IMG/VR virus record: IMGVR_UViG_3300042914_003281 | Location: 1-41,880 of that record | Origin: a virus | Reading direction: 5' to 3' (one strand) | Length of the DNA stretch: 41,880 nucleotides | Part shown: positions 39,066-41,880 of the stretch, in pieces | Position numbering within the stretch: position 1 is the first letter of the stretch | Layout: every line of letters begins with the position of its first letter | Made by a program: the position numbers and the translations under genes | Notes under the pieces: model-generated | Seen by the model: the letters and a program-made list of their open reading frames with translations, nothing else | What the model was told of the DNA's origin: nothing | Database searches by the model: none

Positions 39066-39367
39066 CCGTCGACCTCGCGCTCCACGACTGCGGCCCGTGC
39101 GACACCGACGGCCCCGCCGTCCGCGACCACCTGCCGGACAGCCTCACCCCCGAGGCCCGCGCCTTCATCCTGACCCGGCTTGACCACGGAGAGCGCACCT
39201 ACGGCGCGCCGCTGCGGATCGGCTGGCCCGGCGCAGTCATCGAAGCCCCGCAGGAGTCCGCCGACCTCTGCGCCTACCTGCGCGCCGCCGACGCCCCCGC
39301 CGACCTGATCGACCGCGCCGCCGCGCTGCACAACGACGTGCTGCGCTGGGCACAGGGCGCCCGATGA
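39062..39367 (+). CDS. Small protein of a phage 'YG-PL' type, 101 aa
   Basis: HGERTYGAPLRIGWPGAVIEAPQESADLCAYLRAA follows the layout R..YG.PL...G......E..DL..Y.R that I know from small phage proteins sometimes linked to nucleotide pyrophosphatases, but no enzyme motif is complete. The start overlaps the previous stop (ATGA). Confidence 0.55.
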   Translation: MTVDLALHDCGPCDTDGPAVRDHLPDSLTPEARAFILTRLDHGERTYGAPLRIGWPGAVIEAPQESADLCAYLRAADAPADLIDRAAALHNDVLRWAQGAR

Positions 39368-39480
39368 TCGTCATCGTCCGCCGATCCGGCGCCGCGCCGC
39401 ACGTCCACCGCCTGACCCACGCCGACCTCTGCGCCTACGCCACCCGTCGCGCAGCCCGCGCGCCCATCCCGGAGTGCTGA
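39364..39480 (+). CDS. Very short protein, 38 aa
   Basis: Starts MIVIVRRSGAAPHVHRLTHA and ends ARAPIPEC. The ATG overlaps the previous stop (ATGA), and the next gene starts one base after its own stop. The tight fit in the operon is the main support. It is rich in Arg and His, and no function is known. Confidence 0.5.
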   Translation: MIVIVRRSGAAPHVHRLTHADLCAYATRRAARAPIPEC

Positions 39481-39481
39481 C

Positions 39482-39637
39482 ATGAAACCGGCCTTGATCG
39501 CCCGCCTTCTGCGCCTCGCCGCGCGCGTCACCATCGCTTCAGCCGGCGGCTTCACCCCCGCCGAGATCCGGCGCTTGGCGGCCGACTTGGCCGAACTCGC
39601 CGCCGACCTGATCGCGGACCTCGCGGACAAGGACTGA
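39482..39637 (+). CDS. Very short helical protein, 51 aa
   Basis: Starts MKPALIARLLRLAARVTIAS and continues with an acidic, Ala/Leu-rich helix. The basic, amphipathic N-terminus could associate with membrane, which would suit a place just before the endolysin gene, but this is inference. It starts one base past the previous stop. Confidence 0.5.
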   Translation: MKPALIARLLRLAARVTIASAGGFTPAEIRRLAADLAELAADLIADLADKD

Positions 39638-39641
39638 ACCG

Positions 39642-40079
39642 ATGCCCTTTGCCTTCGGCGCGACCTCGCTCTCCCGCCTGCTGACCTGCGACCCCTTGAT
39701 CGTGACGCTGTTCCAGCGCGCCATCAAGCGGCCGGACATGCCGCACGATCTGACCGTCATCTACGGCCACCGTAGTAACGCAGAGCAGGCCGTGCTCTAC
39801 GCGAAAGGCCGCACCACGCCGGGGCCGCGGGTCACGAACGCCAAGCCGGGGCAGAGCAGGCACAACACCCTCCCATCGAAGGCCATCGACATCGTGCCCT
39901 TCATCGACGGCAAGCCGTCGCCCGCCGACTGGGGCCCGATCCGCGCGTGCGCCCCGGTGATCCGTGCGGAGTGGGCGGCGATGGTTGCCGAGGGCCTGAC
40001 CGGCAGCGCGACCCTGCACTGGGGCGGCGATTGGGACGGCCCGCCCGATGGGGCACACTGGGAAGTCCGCGGGGTATGA
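39642..40079 (+). CDS. Endolysin, M15 peptidase (VanY/ L-Ala-D-Glu type), 145 aa
   Basis: GHRSNAEQAVLYAKGRTTPG followed by GQSRHN (His ligand), KAIDIVPF (Asp ligand) and GDWDG ... HWEV (second His) gives the full zinc site of M15 peptidoglycan peptidases. It cuts the peptide side chains of the cell wall at lysis. There is no signal peptide, so it needs a holin. The stop overlaps the next gene (TGATG). Confidence 0.93.
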   Translation: MPFAFGATSLSRLLTCDPLIVTLFQRAIKRPDMPHDLTVIYGHRSNAEQAVLYAKGRTTPGPRVTNAKPGQSRHNTLPSKAIDIVPFIDGKPSPADWGPIRACAPVIRAEWAAMVAEGLTGSATLHWGGDWDGPPDGAHWEVRGV

Positions 40080-40498
40080 TGCCGTCCATGCGCACCATCC
40101 CCCGCATCCCCGCCCACCTCCGCGGCCCCGCCCTTGTCGTCGTCGCGGGCGCCGTGGCCTTCGCCGTCGCCGCCTTCGCCGCCACCGCCGGCGCGCAGGT
40201 CGACGGCGCGCCTGTGCCGGGCGCCGCGCCCGACCCCCTCGCCGGCCTGCTGACCGGCGCTGGCCCGGCCGGCGGGCTGGCCCTGTTGGTTGGAGCCGCA
40301 TGGAAGCACCTGCAGGCCGAGGCGCAGCGGCACGCAGCCGAGCGCGCCGAGCTCCGCCGTGACCTGCAGGCCCTGACCGGCGCGGTGGCCGACGTGCGCC
40401 ACGCGCTGGACCTTGAGCGCGCCCGCCACGACGCGGCAACGCAGCGACTCCACGACCTGCTGACGGCCGCCCGCGCGGCCGCGGAGGCTCGCACCTGA
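40079..40498 (+). CDS. Holin or spanin-like lysis membrane protein, 139 aa
   Basis: A hydrophobic segment at residues about 15-36 (GPALVVVAGAVAFAVAAFAA), ending AGA like a signal-peptidase site, is followed by a short hydrophobic stretch near 60-75 and a long coiled coil (ERAELRRDLQALTGAVADVR). Two membrane spans would suit a holin. One span plus a coiled coil would suit an inner-membrane spanin. It overlaps the endolysin stop. Confidence 0.6.
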   Translation: MPSMRTIPRIPAHLRGPALVVVAGAVAFAVAAFAATAGAQVDGAPVPGAAPDPLAGLLTGAGPAGGLALLVGAAWKHLQAEAQRHAAERAELRRDLQALTGAVADVRHALDLERARHDAATQRLHDLLTAARAAAEART

Positions 40499-40707
40499 TG
40501 CAGCTCGAAGTCCAGCCCCAGCGGCAGCACAGACCGATGACCGACCCCGAGCCGCAGCCTGCGCAGCCGTCGGCGCAGACCCCAGCGCAGCCGCGGGCCA
40601 GCCTCTACGTCCTGCTGCTCAGCCTCGCCGTCGACGCGACCACGCCGCGGCCGACGCCACCCAACCCGACCGCACCGCCGGCCCTGATGCCGCGCGGGCA
40701 GACCTGA
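40498..40707 (+). CDS. Proline-rich small protein after the lysis genes, 69 aa
   Basis: It is rich in Pro and Gln around one hydrophobic stretch (ASLYVLLLSLAVDA). A proline-rich short gene after a coiled-coil membrane protein recalls Rz1-type outer spanins, but no lipobox cysteine is present, so that call cannot be made firmly. The start overlaps the previous stop (TGATG). Confidence 0.45.
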   Translation: MQLEVQPQRQHRPMTDPEPQPAQPSAQTPAQPRASLYVLLLSLAVDATTPRPTPPNPTAPPALMPRGQT

Positions 40708-40720
40708 CAGGAGCCTCACG

Positions 40721-41032
40721 ATGGGCCGCTACGAAAGCAACGCCGGCAACGACGACGTGGCCGGTGAACACGAGGTGTGGGTTGGGCAGGAGGAATGCCC
40801 CAACGGCGGGATGCTCCACGTCGCAACCGGCCCCGCCGAGCGATTCAGCGGGACGGCCTTCGCCACTCTGCGCGGGCTGGCGAAGGACGCGAACACCACG
40901 TTGCTCGCCTTCTGGAACGCGCTCACCGCCGCCAATGCGACGTGGCCTGCCCGTGTCGCCACCAAGGCGGCCGCGGCCGGCTTCACGCAGGGCCAGTGGC
41001 GCCAGATGGCCCGGGACGCCTTCGCGGCCTGA
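40721..41032 (+). CDS. Hypothetical protein, 103 aa
   Basis: Last rightward gene. No family recognised; the N-terminal 35 residues are acidic (NDDVAGEHEVWVGQEECPNG) and the rest is helical. CAGGAG precedes the ATG. Its stop is only three bases from the stop of the convergent leftward gene, so there is no room for a separate terminator between them. Confidence 0.65.
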   Translation: MGRYESNAGNDDVAGEHEVWVGQEECPNGGMLHVATGPAERFSGTAFATLRGLAKDANTTLLAFWNALTAANATWPARVATKAAAAGFTQGQWRQMARDAFAA

Positions 41033-41035
41033 GCC

Positions 41036-41311
41036 TCAGGGCTGGCCCGGCCCGTGGGCCCGCTCATACAGCCGCCCCGCCGCCCACACAACCCTGACCA
41101 GCGCCCACCACGCCCAGCCGTCCCGCACCGCACCGGCCGCCAGTAGCAGGCCGATGGCTTCGTGGACGGCAACCGCCCGCGCCCCGACCAGCGGCGGCAC
41201 GGGCGGGGCCAGCGGCGGCGGGCAGGTCAGCCCCCGCAGGTAGCCGCGCGCGGCGGCCAGGGCGAGGAGGAGGGCCTGCCTGCGGGTGTCGGTCACGCTC
41301 CCCCCGGGCAC
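41036..41311 (-). CDS. Hypothetical protein, 91 aa
   Basis: Ala/Leu/Arg-rich, with two weakly hydrophobic helices (QALLLALAAARGYLRG and WAWWALVRVVWAAGRLY). The start is uncertain: GTG at 41311 has no ribosome site, and GTG at 41296 has a G-rich run too close to it. It may be a small membrane-associated protein. Confidence 0.5.
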   Translation of the reverse strand: MPGGSVTDTRRQALLLALAAARGYLRGLTCPPPLAPPVPPLVGARAVAVHEAIGLLLAAGAVRDGWAWWALVRVVWAAGRLYERAHGPGQP

Positions 41312-41394
41312 GCCGCGACCGCCGGGAGGGGTGGGGCGAGCCTGCCCGGAGTCTACCGCGCGGGGGAGGGGTCCGGGATTTCACGCGGTGACAG

Positions 41395-41766
41395 CTACCG
41401 GCGCGCGGCCGCGGCTTCGAGGGCGGCGATGAGGGCGTCGGCTTCGGTGAGGCCGTCGCTCAGCTTGCCCATGCCGCGCCCGCGCATGACGGTCCACCCC
41501 GAGGCGGTCGGACGCACGAACAGCGTCGGCGACGCCAACGCCTCGCGCACGGCGGCGAGCAAGCACCCGACCGTCGCGGGGTCGGTGAAGTCCGGCACGA
41601 CGTGGTCACGGTCATAGTCGTGCATGTCCGGCCCGTCGGGCACGCGCCCGGCGATCTGCAGGTGCCGTGCCGTGCCGGGCGCCCAGCGGAGCCGCCGCAT
41701 CCCGGGCGCCCATTCGTCGCGGTTGAGGGCGTGGCAGGCGGCAAAGTAGCGGTCGGCGGCGGTCAT
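41395..41766 (-). CDS. Hypothetical protein, 123 aa
   Basis: No family recognised. DPATVGCLLAAVREAL and TEADALIAALEAAAARR flank a strand pair (PTLFVRPTASGWTVM), a layout seen in small phage proteins of unknown role. The ATG overlaps the stop of the gene upstream (ATGA). No strong promoter is visible between it and the gene at 41036-41311. Confidence 0.65.
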   Translation of the reverse strand: MTAADRYFAACHALNRDEWAPGMRRLRWAPGTARHLQIAGRVPDGPDMHDYDRDHVVPDFTDPATVGCLLAAVREALASPTLFVRPTASGWTVMRGRGMGKLSDGLTEADALIAALEAAAARR

Positions 41767-41880
41767 GCGCCCTCCACGGGGCGGACGTGGGCGCCGGCTT
41801 CGATGTAGGCGACATGGTCGCGCAGGGCCACGGCCACAACCGACCGGCCAAACCCGGAGTGAGCGTCCGCCCCGCCATGC
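41763..41880 (-). CDS. Partial hypothetical protein, C-terminal 38 aa only
   Basis: The frame read leftward from the window end codes ADAHSGFGRSVVAVALRDHV and more, stopping at the ATGA overlap with the next gene. The start lies outside the window. No function can be proposed. Confidence 0.55.
   Translation of the reverse strand, partial: HGGADAHSGFGRSVVAVALRDHVAYIEAGAHVRPVEGA

Noticed and set aside
20531-41032. A gene transfer agent rather than a phage
   Set aside because: The head-tail order is similar to that of gene transfer agents, but the window also has replication genes, a ribonucleotide reductase, methyltransferases and a probable origin, which point to a self-replicating phage.
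1-41880. Circular closure of the window
   Set aside because: Leftward genes at both ends would fit a circle. However, reading the partial gene at 41763-41880 across into positions 1-85 gives no start codon and runs into the gene at 86-481, so direct joining of the ends is not supported.
1-41880. CRISPR array, insertion sequence, tRNA gene or integrase/attachment site
   Set aside because: No regularly spaced repeats, transposase motifs, tRNA folds or recombinase catalytic motifs were seen on either strand.

Overview
The window looks like a near-complete genome of a tailed, probably siphovirus-type phage. It is very GC-rich throughout, with tightly overlapping genes (ATGA, GTGA and TGATG junctions), an HK97-type head module, a tape measure gene and no contractile-sheath genes. 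No integrase, excisionase or recognisable repressor was found, so a lytic lifestyle is the simpler reading. The host cannot be fixed from sequence. The high GC, host-type TTGAC/TA...T promoters and an M15 endolysin suit a GC-rich Gram-negative host such as an alphaproteobacterium, but that is inference.

Layout. (1) 1-3,515, leftward: small early genes of unknown role and a YqaJ-type exonuclease; three of the genes sit behind near-identical promoter modules. (2) 3,759-8,748, rightward: MazG-like pyrophosphohydrolase, a bacterial-type beta sliding clamp, a cytosine-5 methyltransferase and a B12-dependent class II ribonucleotide reductase. (3) 8,749-9,114: a convergent non-coding block with several hairpins. 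(4) 9,115-19,664, leftward: replication and modification genes, in transcription order primase, DUF927-type ATPase, SF2 helicase; then a promoter followed by a small protein, a PPY methyltransferase, a small protein, SSB, two small proteins and an NPHY methyltransferase; then a promoter followed by an SNF2-like helicase and an SPPF methyltransferase. (5) 19,665-20,530: the largest non-coding region, with a structured primase leader, an AT-rich probable origin, direct repeats and a nested hairpin behind the late promoter. (6) 20,531-41,032, rightward: packaging, head, connector, tail, adhesin-like and lysis genes. (7) 41,036-41,880, leftward: three small genes, the last running off the window.

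How it works together. The phage carries its own clamp, SSB, primase, ATPase/helicases, recombination exonuclease and nucleotide enzymes but no DNA polymerase, so it probably borrows the host replicase while supplying its own clamp. It also encodes four different DNA methyltransferases and no restriction nuclease, which fits self-protection of its DNA. Two of these methyltransferases contain a QxxLF pentapeptide of the kind that binds beta clamps. That raises the possibility, untested, that methylation is tethered to replication through the phage clamp; I regard this as the most interesting lead here.
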